Part shown: in pieces, positions 1-8,237 of the stretch
Numbering within the stretch: position 1 is the first letter of the stretch
How the letters are laid out: each line of letters opens with the position of its first letter
NCBI RefSeq assembly: GCF_014204935.1
Contig: NZ_JACHMJ010000001.1
Span: forward strand, 2,356,001-2,420,000
Length of the DNA stretch: 64,000 bases
Direction: 5' to 3'
Source of the DNA: Conyzicola lurida
GTDB lineage: Bacteria > Actinomycetota > Actinomycetes > Actinomycetales > Microbacteriaceae
Notes under the pieces: generated by a model
Databases searched by the model: none
What the model was told of the DNA's origin: nothing
What the model saw: only the letters and a program-made list of their open reading frames with translations
Made by a program: the position numbers and the translations under genes

Positions 1-1
1 G

Positions 2-142
2 TTCATCTTCCAAGGCCAGTTCAACACCAACTACACGGTCGCGTTCGCGTCATACCTGATGGCGCTCGCTCCCCTGCTCGTGGTCTACGTGGTTGCGCAG
101 CGCTGGGTCGTCAGCGGGGTGATGCGCGGGTCGGTGAAGTAG
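2..142 (+). CDS. Carbohydrate ABC transporter permease, C-terminal end (partial)
   Basis: Only the last 46 codons are in the window. They encode the end of a transmembrane helix (ALAPLLVVYVVAQRW) followed by a tail ending SGVMRGSVK, which is the usual C-terminus of MalG-type (CUT1) sugar permeases. The protein would sit in the cytoplasmic membrane and pass a sugar from a lipoprotein receptor to the cytosol. The downstream SDR and lactonase-like genes fit use of the imported sugar. The sugar cannot be told from this fragment. Confidence 0.8.
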   Translation, partial: FIFQGQFNTNYTVAFASYLMALAPLLVVYVVAQRWVVSGVMRGSVK

Positions 143-162
143 CCTGCGGAACAGGGTTGCGG

Positions 163-198
163 CCGACTATACAACCGGTCAACCGGTTGTATAGTCGG
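163..198. promoter_or_regulatory. 36-bp perfect palindrome upstream of the SDR, probable operator
   Basis: Two 17-bp arms (163-179 and 182-198) are exact reverse complements around a 2-bp centre. The inner part carries two ACCGGT blocks with CG centres, the symmetry typical of LacI-family operators. It lies 34 bp before the SDR start, so control of the SDR-lactonase pair is likely. It could instead fold as a terminator for the upstream permease, but no T-run follows on the plus strand. Confidence 0.6.
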
Positions 199-232
199 CT
201 GTGAACCGCCCACCAATTCAAAGAGGAATTCC

Positions 233-1072
233 GTGACCGATCACCCCGTTTCCGTCCCGTCTACGCCGTCGTCCGCGTCCGTTCCCGGGTCAGTGACCAC
301 GCCCGCGCCCGTGCCTGACTCCGGCCGCCTCGCCGGCAAGACGGCCCTGGTCACCGGCGCCGCCGCCGGAATCGGCCGGGGAGTCGCCGCCCGCTTCGCC
401 GCGGAGGGTGCGCGGGTCGTTTTCTCGGACCGTGACGGAGCCGGTGCCGAAGCGGCCGCGGCCGAGAGCGAGAACTCCCGCGGCATCGCGCTCGACATCT
501 CCGACGAGGCGAGCGTCAGCGGCGCGTTCACGGATCTCGCCGCGAGCGGCTGGACGCCCGACGTCGTCGTCGCGAACGCCGGCGTGCAACTGTTCGGCCA
601 CGATGCGAAGGTCGCCGACCTCGACCTCGACGTCTGGCGCCGCACGATCGACATCAACCTCACCGGCACGTTCCTCACCGTCAAGCACGCGGTGCGCGCC
701 ATGCTCGCCGCGGGCGGCGGGTCGATCATCCTCACCGGAAGCCCCACCGGCCTGAACGGAGAGGGCGCCGACTTCACCGCCTACAGCTCGTCGAAGGCCG
801 GCATCCACGGTCTCGCCCGCACGGTCGCCGCGGCATACGCGGGCGAGAACATCCGCGTCAACACGGTGGTGCCCGCCTACACCGAGACCCCTCTCGTCTC
901 CGCGATCACCTCCGACCCCGAGGCACGGGCCGCGATCATCGGCCGCATCCCGCTCGGCCGCGCCGGCTCCCCCGCCGACATCGAGGGCATCATGGTCTAC
1001 CTCGCCAGCGACGACGGCGCCTTCGCCACGGGCGCGCTCTTCGCCGTCGACGGCGGCATGACCACGCTGTGA
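233..1072 (+). CDS. SDR-family NAD(P)-dependent oxidoreductase
   Basis: 279 aa with a GTG start behind an AAAGAGGAA ribosome site. After a Pro/Ser/Thr-rich extension of about 30 residues comes the classical SDR fold: TGAAAGIG cofactor loop (41-48), NAG (115-117), Asn142, Ser170 and the YxxxK pair Tyr184/Lys188. The complete tetrad indicates an active alcohol or sugar dehydrogenase or 3-ketoacyl-type reductase. Its stop overlaps the GTG of the next gene by 4 bp (GTGA), so the two are co-translated. The substrate is inferred only from context (sugar permease upstream, lactonase-like protein downstream). The N-terminal extension could be non-native if a downstream GTG is used. Confidence 0.88.
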   Translation: MTDHPVSVPSTPSSASVPGSVTTPAPVPDSGRLAGKTALVTGAAAGIGRGVAARFAAEGARVVFSDRDGAGAEAAAAESENSRGIALDISDEASVSGAFTDLAASGWTPDVVVANAGVQLFGHDAKVADLDLDVWRRTIDINLTGTFLTVKHAVRAMLAAGGGSIILTGSPTGLNGEGADFTAYSSSKAGIHGLARTVAAAYAGENIRVNTVVPAYTETPLVSAITSDPEARAAIIGRIPLGRAGSPADIEGIMVYLASDDGAFATGALFAVDGGMTTL

Positions 1073-2802
1073 CCTCGCACGCGATCTCGGACGCCGCCTG
1101 GGGCGAGGTCACGCCCGAACCCCTGGTCTGGTCGAGCGGCCCGTGGTCGCTCGAGTTGCGCGCGGACGAGATCGCCGACGTGCGCTTCGACGGCACCGTC
1201 GTGCTGCGCTCGGTGCGTGCCGTGGTGCGGGACCGCGACTGGGGCACGGCCCCGGCGGCGGTGACGGGCGTGGACGCGTCGGCGTCGGAGCTCGTCGTGC
1301 GCCTGAAGCACGTCGGCCTCGGCGCAGACTTCGACGGGGAGCTCCGTGTCGCCGCGGCATCCCGAAGCTCTTTTACGACGTTGGATGTCGCGTTCTCGAC
1401 GACCGCGAACGCCGACTTCTGGCGCAACCGCATCGGCCTCGTCGTGCTGCACCCGCCCGCCGTGGCGGGCACCCCGCTCGTCGTCGAGCACTCGGACGGC
1501 ACCGCGGACGAGACCCGCTTCCCGCTGTCGGTCAGCCCGCACCAGCCGGCGTTCGACATCGCGGCGCTTCACTGGATGGGCGACGGCGTCGAGTCGTCGC
1601 TCGTGTTCCGCGGCGACGTGTTCGAGATGGAGGACCAGCGCAACTGGACAGACGCCTCGTTCAAGACGTACAGCACGCCGCTGGCGCTGCCGTTCCCGGT
1701 GCTCGTGCCGAGCGGCACCGTGGTGGAGCAGTCGATCTCGCTGCGGGGCGCTCGTGTGGCGGCCGCTCCCGTCTCCCCCGTCGCCGAGCCCGTCACGCTC
1801 GTCGAAACGGGTCTCACCGTGCCCGAGTTCGCGGTCGGCGCGTCGACGGCGCCCGGTTCCGTTCCCGACGGTCTGGCGCTCCCGGCGACGCTGCTCGTCG
1901 AGGTCGACGCGTCCGCCTCGAACGCGTCGGCGGTGCTCGACCGGGCACGGGCGGAGGCGGACGGACGCCCCCTCGACGTCCGGGTCATCGCCGCCTCGTC
2001 GGACGAACTCGACCGGGTGCTCGACCTGCTCGCCGGCGTCCCGGTGCGCCGTCTCGGCGTCTACACGCCGGGCATCCACATGAGCGAACCGTCCCTGTGG
2101 AACGCGCTGGTCGCCGGTGCCCGCACCCGCGGCCTCGCGGCGGACCTCGTCGGCGGGACGCGCGCGCACTTCGCCGAACTCAACCGGCGTCACGGCGCGC
2201 TGCCCGACCTGCCGGCACTGACCGTCAGCATCACGCCGCAGATGCACGCGACCGAGACCGCCCAACTCGTCGAGTCGATCGCGATGCAGGCCGTGGTCGC
2301 CCGGGATGCCCTGCGCATCGCCGACGGACTCCCGGTGCACGTCGGACCGGTCACTCTGCGCGCGCGGTTCAACGCTGTCGCGACCACGCCTGCCGCGCCC
2401 GATACCCGGACCGACATCGAGGCCGGATACGGCGCCGAGTTCGTCCCCTTTGCGACCGACGACCGGCAATCCTCGTCCGCCCTCGTGGCCTGGACCGTCG
2501 CGAGTGCCGCGGCGCTCTGCGCGGAGGGTGTCGCGAGCATCGCCTACTTCGAGTCGTGGGGACACCGCGGCGTGCACGGCTTCCCGGTCGCGACGGCGAT
2601 CGGCTGGCTGGACGGGCTGTCGGGCGCGGCCTTGCTCGCGGCATCCGCCCCTCTGCCCTCGGGTGTCTGGATGCTCGCCGGCCGCACCGCCGACGGAACC
2701 GTCGCTCTCGTCGCGAACCTGAATCCGGCGGCGGTCGTCGTGACGGTCGACGGCGTGACGGTCGAGATCGCGCCGTTGTCGGCGAGGCGGTTGGCGCTCT
2801 AG
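1069..2802 (+). CDS. apnL: Probable D-apionate lactonase-type protein (ApnL-like)
   Basis: 577 aa. Several segments recall the D-apionate lactonase family, in particular RDRDWGTAP (residues 58-66), a central VSITPQMHATE stretch and GPVTLRARFN. ApnL hydrolyses D-apionolactone in D-apiose catabolism. The family assignment is from remembered motifs, not an alignment. The gene overlaps the SDR stop by 4 bp, so a dehydrogenase-lactonase pair is plausible. No signal peptide or membrane segment is seen, so it is cytosolic. Its TAG stop shares a CTAG with the TAG of the convergent amine oxidase gene. If not ApnL, it is a large unknown beta-rich/TIM-like sugar enzyme. Confidence 0.6.
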   Translation: MTSHAISDAAWGEVTPEPLVWSSGPWSLELRADEIADVRFDGTVVLRSVRAVVRDRDWGTAPAAVTGVDASASELVVRLKHVGLGADFDGELRVAAASRSSFTTLDVAFSTTANADFWRNRIGLVVLHPPAVAGTPLVVEHSDGTADETRFPLSVSPHQPAFDIAALHWMGDGVESSLVFRGDVFEMEDQRNWTDASFKTYSTPLALPFPVLVPSGTVVEQSISLRGARVAAAPVSPVAEPVTLVETGLTVPEFAVGASTAPGSVPDGLALPATLLVEVDASASNASAVLDRARAEADGRPLDVRVIAASSDELDRVLDLLAGVPVRRLGVYTPGIHMSEPSLWNALVAGARTRGLAADLVGGTRAHFAELNRRHGALPDLPALTVSITPQMHATETAQLVESIAMQAVVARDALRIADGLPVHVGPVTLRARFNAVATTPAAPDTRTDIEAGYGAEFVPFATDDRQSSSALVAWTVASAAALCAEGVASIAYFESWGHRGVHGFPVATAIGWLDGLSGAALLAASAPLPSGVWMLAGRTADGTVALVANLNPAAVVVTVDGVTVEIAPLSARRLAL

Positions 2803-4157
2803 TCCTGCAGTTCGCCGGCGATGCGGGTCGCGGTCTCGTGCCCGATGCGGATGGCGCCGTCGACGTGCTGGTATCCCTCGGCGGCGAGGTCGCTGCTGGC
2901 GAAGCTGATCGGGCCGACGGGCTCGCGCAGCACGGCGCCGAACCGGGCGAGACCGCCGAGGTCGAAGCTCGCGGCGTAGGCGCCGCCGGTCCACTCCTCC
3001 GACACCCAGTCGCTCTCGAAGTAGACGACGGGGTCCTCGGCCTCGGGACCGTAGTAGGTCGCGAGCGAGGCGAGGATGCGTTCGCGGCGCTCGGCTGCGG
3101 GGAGGGCGAGCATGGCATCCGCGGTCTCGGATGCCACGAAGCCGACGAGGGTTCCGGTTGCTTCGCCGTGTCCGGAGTTGTCGTAGGCCTCGTGCACGAT
3201 CTGGAACGGGCTGAACGCCGTGCCCGACAGCCCGGCGGCGCGCCAGAACGGGGTCGCGTACACGGCGTGCACCTTGATGACGAGGCCGAGCGAGATGTGC
3301 TGGTGCGCCTGCTGGCGCGAGGCGGGCAGCGCGGGTTCGTAGGCGATACGGCCGTAGAGGTTCGGCGGCACCGCGACGACGACGCGGCGCGCGTGCACCT
3401 CGAGGCCGTCGGTCGTGACTGTCACATCCGAGTCGGTCCAGCGGATGCGACGGGCCGGCTGCCCGAGGTACACCCGGTCGCCGAGCCGGTCGGCCAGGGC
3501 GAGCGGCACACGCTGGAGGCCGCCGACGACGCGCTTGTCGAGGATGTAGTCGGCGTCGACGAGGTGCTGGAACCCTCCGGCGCTCGCGGCCATCAGCAGC
3601 GCCTGCAGAACCGAGAACGCGTGCGCGGGTTTGGTGATCATGGCCTCGGCGATGAACAGGGCGACATTCGCCCGGGCTTCGGCGTCGGCGGACTGCTCCT
3701 CGAGCCAGGCCTGGAACGACTGGGCGTCGAGGGCCGCGGCTCGCGGGTGTTCCCACGGCGCGGCGGGGTCGACCTCGTCGGTGAGGGCGGACAGCAGGGC
3801 GATGAGCCGTTCGATCTCGTTCTGCGTCTCGACCGCGGTCGGGAAGAGGTCGCCGGTGAAGCGCACCGCCGAGCCCGCGGCATCCACATAGACGCTGTCG
3901 CCGTCGCGGTATCGCTCGAAGGTCTCGAGGCCGAGTTCGTCGAGTGTGGCGATCAGTCCGGCCTGGTCGGGCGAGACCCACTGGCCGCCGAGTTCGAGCA
4001 CGGCTCCCTCGACGGTCTCTGTGCGCAGGCGGCCGCCGACGCGGTCGCGCGCTTCGACGACGATGGTCGATAGGCCGGCCTTCTCCAGGTCGGTCGCGAT
4101 CGTGAGGCCCGTGGCGCCGGCCCCGATGACCACGACGTCGCAGTGCAGTTGTCTCAT
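2799..4157 (-). CDS. Flavin monoamine oxidase family protein
   Basis: About 452 aa. An N-terminal dinucleotide-binding motif VVVIGAGATGLT is followed by EARDRVGGR, the two FAD-contacting signatures of the amine oxidase (MAO/putrescine oxidase) family. The protein is expected to oxidise a primary or polyamine to an aldehyde with release of H2O2 and ammonia. The ATG at 4157 is chosen because GGGGGA precedes it. A longer frame to 4304 adds a basic, non-homologous leader. The gene is convergent with the lactonase-like gene and divergent from aroD. The substrate is not evident. Confidence 0.85.
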   Translation of the reverse strand: MRQLHCDVVVIGAGATGLTIATDLEKAGLSTIVVEARDRVGGRLRTETVEGAVLELGGQWVSPDQAGLIATLDELGLETFERYRDGDSVYVDAAGSAVRFTGDLFPTAVETQNEIERLIALLSALTDEVDPAAPWEHPRAAALDAQSFQAWLEEQSADAEARANVALFIAEAMITKPAHAFSVLQALLMAASAGGFQHLVDADYILDKRVVGGLQRVPLALADRLGDRVYLGQPARRIRWTDSDVTVTTDGLEVHARRVVVAVPPNLYGRIAYEPALPASRQQAHQHISLGLVIKVHAVYATPFWRAAGLSGTAFSPFQIVHEAYDNSGHGEATGTLVGFVASETADAMLALPAAERRERILASLATYYGPEAEDPVVYFESDWVSEEWTGGAYAASFDLGGLARFGAVLREPVGPISFASSDLAAEGYQHVDGAIRIGHETATRIAGELQD

Positions 4158-4352
4158 GATTCCCCCGTGCCGTTCGTCGGCAGTCGATCGCGCCGTGTCG
4201 TGTTCTTTGACGCGTCTCGTGTTGTGCCGTGTCTCGATTTTGCCAGCGACGGCTGCGCTCGTGCCGACACCCCGCCGGGGCGCGGTACCGTGAGGATGTC
4301 GCATGCGCGACTCATTCCTCCCCTATATCTCTCCTCGACCGGAAGGCACCGC

Positions 4353-5129
4353 GTGGCAGACTCACCGCGACCGCTCGCAGCCGTCGCCCTGCGTGACGTC
4401 GTCCTGGGCGAGGGTGTGCCGAAGATCTGCGTGCCGATTATGGGGCCGGATGTCGCGGCACTCCGCAGCGCGACGCTGGCGTTACCCGTGGCCGACCTCG
4501 ATCTCGTCGAGCTGCGCGCCGATTACCTCGACGATCTCGGCGATGCTCCGGCCGCGATCGACGCCGTGCGTTCGGCGCTGCCCGCCGATGTTCCGCTGCT
4601 CTTCACGTTCCGCACCCTCGCCGAGGGCGGGGAACGCGAGCTGCCCGTCGCCGACTACGAGTCGCTGCTGCTGCGCGCGATCGAGAGCGGACTGGTCGAC
4701 GCCGTGGACGTGGAACAGTTCACGCCCCGCGACTCGCTCGAGCACATCGTCGCCGCCGCGCACACTGCCGGGGTGCCGGTCGTGATGTCGTCGCACGACT
4801 TCGACGCCACGCCCGAGCGCGACGAGATCGTCGACCGGCTTCGCGCGCAGCAGGACCTCGGCGCCGATGTCGTGAAGATCGCCGTTATGCCCCACAGGGC
4901 GCGCGACGTGCTGATGCTGCTCGATGCGACCGAGGAATTCCGCTCGAACCACGCGCGGGTGCCGGCCATCACGATGGCCATGGGTTCGCTCGGTGTGGTG
5001 TCCAGGCTCGCCGGCGAGACGTTCGGCTCCTGCCTCACGTTCGGATCCGCCGGTGCTGCCAGCGCTCCCGGCCAGGTCGAAGTCGGTCAGTTGCGCGCCA
5101 TTCTGGCGCTGGTGCACGGCTCGGAGTAG
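4353..5129 (+). CDS. aroD: Type I 3-dehydroquinate dehydratase
   Basis: 258 aa. It dehydrates 3-dehydroquinate to 3-dehydroshikimate in the shikimate pathway through a Schiff base. Visible catalytic features are ELRAD (Glu53, Arg55), SSHDF with His148 and VVKIA with Lys175. The His-Lys spacing of 27 matches the E. coli enzyme (143/170). The C-terminal MAMGSLGVVSR and FGSAG segments complete the substrate site. GTG at 4353 is chosen over an upstream ATG because GGAAGG lies just ahead and the family starts here. Most actinobacteria use the type II enzyme (AroQ), so this copy may be additional or used for quinate. Confidence 0.93.
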   Translation: MADSPRPLAAVALRDVVLGEGVPKICVPIMGPDVAALRSATLALPVADLDLVELRADYLDDLGDAPAAIDAVRSALPADVPLLFTFRTLAEGGERELPVADYESLLLRAIESGLVDAVDVEQFTPRDSLEHIVAAAHTAGVPVVMSSHDFDATPERDEIVDRLRAQQDLGADVVKIAVMPHRARDVLMLLDATEEFRSNHARVPAITMAMGSLGVVSRLAGETFGSCLTFGSAGAASAPGQVEVGQLRAILALVHGSE

Positions 5130-5172
5130 TCCAGTTGATCGATCGCGCGTACCCGTTCTGGAACCGGTTCCG

Positions 5173-5287
5173 TTAGAAGAGCATGTCGTCGCCTTCGTCG
5201 GCGACCGGGGTGTCCCAATTCTTCGGGGTCTCGTCTGCCGCGGTTGCCTTCTTTGCCGCTTTGAGGAAGCCGGGTGCGAGGCGGGGG
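5173..5287 (-). other. Orphan open tail in the +1 frame after the lipid kinase gene
   Basis: Immediately after the stop of the lipid kinase, the +1 frame stays open for about 35 codons. It reads LAPGFLKAAKKATAADET, then PKNWDTPVADEGDDMLF and a TAA at 5173-5175. Composition is lysine-rich then acidic, like a genuine protein tail, and no start codon with a ribosome site precedes it. It may be an ancestral C-terminal extension cut off by a one-base shift, or a remnant of another gene. I do not recognise it. Confidence 0.35.
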
Positions 5288-6295
5288 TTACTCCGCCGGC
5301 ACCCGTACCGAAAGCCCGCCGGGCTCCAGCCAGGTCTTAAAGGCCACGGCCTCGCCGAAACCGTCGCCGTCGAGCTCGATCTCCTCGGGCTTCGTCAGCC
5401 GCAGGGTCAGCGAGGTTCCGGTCGTGTACTTGAGGGCGTCGACGTCGCGCGTCGGCAGCTTGCGGCCGGCCTTGGTGCGGGCGAGGACGCCGTTTTCCCA
5501 GAACACCTTGCCGAAGATCTGGATCCAACCGAAAACGCTCTTCGGGTTGAGCACCAACACGTCGAAAACCCCGTCGTCTACGGCGGCATCCGGCATCAGC
5601 AGAATGTTCGCGGGAAGCGACCCGCAGTTCCCGATCATGATCGAGTGCGCGCTCACCGACCGTTCGCGGTGCTGGTCGAGCTTGTACCGGAAGTGCAGGC
5701 GGTTCTTGTCCTTGAACACCAGCACGATGGCCTTCACGTAGGCGAGCCAGCCGGCCTTCGCCTTGAGGTCGTCGTCGGTGTTGGCGATCATCTTGGCGTC
5801 GATGCCGAGACCGGCCATCACGAGGTAGCTGTGCTCGTCGACCGACTTGTCGCTGCGTTCGATCTTGATGCGGGCGATGTCGATGTCGCGATCGGTGCCG
5901 GTGAAGGCCGACGCGATCGAGTGATCCATGTCGTTGAGGGTGAGCTTGAGGTTGCGGGCGAGCAGGTTGCCCGTGCCCGAGGGCAGCAGGGCGAGTGTCA
6001 CGTCGGAACCACGCAGCGCCTCGGCTACGGCGCGCACGGTGCCGTCGCCGCCGGCCACGATGATCATCGTGGCGCCAGCGGCGATCGCCTCGGCGGTCGG
6101 TCCCTGTCCGGGGTCTTCGGCCGACGTCTCGAAGAACAGCGTCTCGGGCCAGCCCGCGGCGGCTTCCTCGCGCTGCACCGCCGCCTTGATCGCGTCGATG
6201 TCGACCTTGATGGGGTTGTAGACGACAGCGGCTTGGCCGACCTGCGGCGGCGTGGGTTCGGGAGAGCTGGTGGTCGCGTTCTCTGTGGCGGTCAT
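5288..6295 (-). CDS. Diacylglycerol/lipid kinase family protein (DagK/YegS-like)
   Basis: 335 aa. The N-terminal catalytic domain carries GGDGT (82-86), the nucleotide-binding signature of DAGK-catalytic-domain proteins, and PSGTGN (105-110). The C-terminal beta-sandwich ends SVRVPAE. The protein should phosphorylate diacylglycerol or a related lipid at the inner membrane face. About 20 residues of Thr/Pro-rich leader precede the fold. A 30-codon ORF lies 31 bp upstream on the same strand. Downstream the +1 frame remains open for 35 codons, which suggests the C-terminus may once have been longer. Confidence 0.88.
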   Translation of the reverse strand: MTATENATTSSPEPTPPQVGQAAVVYNPIKVDIDAIKAAVQREEAAAGWPETLFFETSAEDPGQGPTAEAIAAGATMIIVAGGDGTVRAVAEALRGSDVTLALLPSGTGNLLARNLKLTLNDMDHSIASAFTGTDRDIDIARIKIERSDKSVDEHSYLVMAGLGIDAKMIANTDDDLKAKAGWLAYVKAIVLVFKDKNRLHFRYKLDQHRERSVSAHSIMIGNCGSLPANILLMPDAAVDDGVFDVLVLNPKSVFGWIQIFGKVFWENGVLARTKAGRKLPTRDVDALKYTTGTSLTLRLTKPEEIELDGDGFGEAVAFKTWLEPGGLSVRVPAE

Positions 6296-6326
6296 GCTGC
6301 CTCCTCGTTGGGTCGGTGCAGCCAGA

Positions 6327-6419
6327 TTAGTCGGCGAGCAGGGCGGAGATGTCGATCGCCTCGGTGACGGGCAGCTCGAGGGTGTCGTAGGGGGCGGAGG
6401 GTGCGGTCGTTTCGTTCAT
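6327..6419 (-). CDS. Candidate 30-aa acidic peptide upstream of the lipid kinase
   Basis: ATG at 6419 opens a 30-codon frame (MNETTAPSAPYDTLELPVTE, then AIDISALLAD) ending at TAA 6327-6329. The peptide is acidic, without Cys, Lys or Arg. The upstream GAAAGCGACG is only a weak ribosome site. It is 31 bp from the lipid kinase start in the same direction and could be a leader peptide or small regulator. Its amino-acid composition looks protein-like rather than random. No family recognised. Confidence 0.35.
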   Translation of the reverse strand: MNETTAPSAPYDTLELPVTEAIDISALLAD

Positions 6420-6466
6420 CGGCGTCGCTTTCGGGTGCGCAGGAGGGGTCGAATAGGCCGTTCAGC

Positions 6467-6479
6467 TTATTACTAGACA
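6467..6479. promoter_or_regulatory. 13-bp element shared with the 8.87-kb promoter
   Basis: TTATTACTAGACA occurs here, in the AT-rich region before the coiled-coil protein gene, and again exactly at 8871-8883 before the small unknown gene. Identical AT-rich 13-mers in this GC-rich DNA, both upstream of small stress-type genes flanking two MarR genes, suggest a common regulator or sigma factor site. Confidence 0.45.
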
Positions 6480-6571
6480 GACTAATGATAAGTTTGGTGA
6501 ACGGTCAATTCGGCCCGGGCCTTGACAGCGCGGGTCGCAGACGCCATCGCTACAGACAAAGGAGCTCGCCC

Positions 6572-6787
6572 ATGGGAACCCTCGACAACATCAAGGACGC
6601 CGCGGAAGCAACCGGTAAGAAGATCGCCCGCACCGCGGAGGACATCGCCGACACAGTCTCCGACAAGGCCGACGAAGTGAAGGCCGACGCCGCCGTCAAG
6701 AAAAGCGAGGCCGAGGTCAAGAAGGCCGAGTCCGACCGTGACGCCACCGCGAAGAAGAACGAGTACAAGGAGTCGCTGCGCGACTAG
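6572..6787 (+). CDS. Small highly charged helical protein, stress-type (CsbD/YtxH-like)
   Basis: 71 aa, starting at ATG 6572 behind AAAGGAG. The sequence is almost entirely Ala, Lys, Glu and Asp with heptad-like spacing (for example ADEVKADAAVKKSEAEVKKA), so one long amphipathic helix or coiled coil is expected. There is no signal peptide, Cys or Trp. Such proteins in actinobacteria are linked to general stress, but this one lacks a clear CsbD signature. It is followed by the DUF1206 gene, and its upstream region shares an element with the 8.9-kb promoter. Confidence 0.75.
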   Translation: MGTLDNIKDAAEATGKKIARTAEDIADTVSDKADEVKADAAVKKSEAEVKKAESDRDATAKKNEYKESLRD

Positions 6788-6841
6788 CCGGAGTCGCCGG
6801 CGCTCGGCATCGGGCGCCGGCATCCGTCATACTCTCCAACC

Positions 6842-7660
6842 ATGACCGACAATATCGAGGATGCCGCGGCCGCAGTCCGCGGCGGCGCCGACACACTCCA
6901 CCGCAACCCCGTTTTGCGGGCCCTCGCCCGCGGCGGATACGCCGTCAACGGCCTGATCCACCTGCTCATCGGAGCGATCGCGATCTCCGTGGCATTCGGT
7001 GCCGACGGGGAGGCCGACCAGGGCGGCGCCCTCGCCGAGATCGCGCGCCACCCGTTCGGGTTCGTGGTGCTCTGGATCCTCGTCGTCGGCCTCGCCGCCC
7101 TCGGCCTGTTCCAACTGGTCGAGGCCGCGGTCATCCGCGGCACCGACAAAGACGACTGGGCAGACCGCGGCAAAGAAGCGGCGAAGGGCGTGGCGTATCT
7201 GGCCATCGGCGGATCGGCAGCGACCTACGCTCTGGGAGGCTCGAGCGACAGCAGTGCGCAGTCGCAAGACCTGAGCGCCACCCTGCTCGGCACGCCGGGA
7301 GGGATCGTCCTGCTGGTGATCGTCGGCCTTGTCGCGGCGGCGGTCGGCGTCTACTTCGTCGTCAAGGGCGCGCGCAAGAAGTTCCTCGAAGACCTGTCGC
7401 TGCCGGGCCGCACCTGGCGCCGCATCGCGACGGTCCTCGGCGTCGGCGGGTACGTCGCCAAGGGAATCGCCATCTTCGTCGTCGGCGTTCTGTTCCTGAT
7501 CGCCGCGGCGACCACCGATCCCAGTAGCGCCACCGGACTCGACGGCGCACTCAAGTCGCTCGCCGCGCTTCCCGCCGGCGTCGTCGTGCTGAACCTGGTC
7601 GGTGTCGGGCTCATCGCCTACGGCGTGTACTGCTTCGTGCGGGCGCGGTTCCGGGCGTAG
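6842..7660 (+). CDS. DUF1206 family membrane protein
   Basis: 272 aa with six predicted membrane helices arranged as three repeats of a two-helix unit. The units open with related motifs: ARGGYAVNGLIHLLIG, AKGVAYLAIGGSA and VGGYVAKGIAIFVVG. This triplication is typical of DUF1206, an envelope protein of unknown role found mainly in actinobacteria. There is no ribosome site. TACTCT (6830-6835) lies 6 nt before the ATG, so the mRNA is probably leaderless. The gene follows the coiled-coil stress gene and is convergent with the first MarR gene. Confidence 0.88.
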   Translation: MTDNIEDAAAAVRGGADTLHRNPVLRALARGGYAVNGLIHLLIGAIAISVAFGADGEADQGGALAEIARHPFGFVVLWILVVGLAALGLFQLVEAAVIRGTDKDDWADRGKEAAKGVAYLAIGGSAATYALGGSSDSSAQSQDLSATLLGTPGGIVLLVIVGLVAAAVGVYFVVKGARKKFLEDLSLPGRTWRRIATVLGVGGYVAKGIAIFVVGVLFLIAAATTDPSSATGLDGALKSLAALPAGVVVLNLVGVGLIAYGVYCFVRARFRA

Positions 7661-7671
7661 AGGTCCGGACG

Positions 7672-8181
7672 CTAGGACGAGACGGATTCGCGGTCGACGT
7701 CGTCGACCGCGGCCGTCATCGCCGCCAGGAATGTCGTGACGAGCTCTGCATCCACGTCGCTCAGCGCACGCGAGGCATCGATCATTCGCCGGTGCATCGC
7801 ACCGAGCGTCTGGCGCACTTCCTCGTCGGAGCCGGGAGTGGCCGTGATCATGTTGCTGCGACGGTTGGTCGGGTGCGGCGTGCGCTGCACGTGCCCGCTC
7901 TTGGTGAGCCGGTCCAGCAAAGCGGTCACCGAGGCCGACGTCATACCGAGATGGTCGGCGAGGTCTCGCCCGGAAACGGTCCGGCCGACACCCTGCGCCT
8001 TGAGCAGGAATCGCAGGGCCTGCAGGTCGTTGGATCCCATTCGCATCGAATCGCCGGTGCGGCGACGCATCGCCTCCTCGGCGGAACGGTATTCGAGAAG
8101 GGTGACGATCAACTCCGCCACATGGGGTTGGGTGAGGCCGTCTAGTCCGGTACCCTCCGGTTGTCGCGGGTCTTCATTCAC
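7672..8181 (-). CDS. MarR family transcriptional regulator (copy 1)
   Basis: 169 aa. A winged-helix domain (DLADHLGMTSASVTALLDRL recognition region, then the wing HPTNRRSNMI) is flanked by dimerisation helices. It is clearly paralogous to the next MarR protein, sharing YRxAExAMRRRT and SMxMGxNDLxALR. MarR proteins repress nearby genes and are released by small ligands. None of the conserved sensing Cys of the OhrR subgroup is present. The two genes are in tandem, 56 bp apart, on the same strand. Confidence 0.9.
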   Translation of the reverse strand: MNEDPRQPEGTGLDGLTQPHVAELIVTLLEYRSAEEAMRRRTGDSMRMGSNDLQALRFLLKAQGVGRTVSGRDLADHLGMTSASVTALLDRLTKSGHVQRTPHPTNRRSNMITATPGSDEEVRQTLGAMHRRMIDASRALSDVDAELVTTFLAAMTAAVDDVDRESVSS

Positions 8182-8237
8182 CGTTAAAACGTAACTTGTT
8201 CACCGTGGGGCGAAAAATCGCCCCCGAGACCTTGCGC

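Noticed and set aside
997-3981. 994-codon minus-strand open frame, and similar long frames such as 30521-34036 and 37828-39519
   Set aside because: They are antisense or out-of-frame shadows of well-identified genes in GC-rich DNA; their products are Arg/Pro/His-rich with no recognisable fold.
5160-5171. Palindrome GGAACCGGTTCC after aroD as a LexA or LacI site
   Set aside because: The LexA spacing is wrong (2 bp instead of 4), and there is no promoter or divergent gene here. It is probably just part of the intergenic end region.
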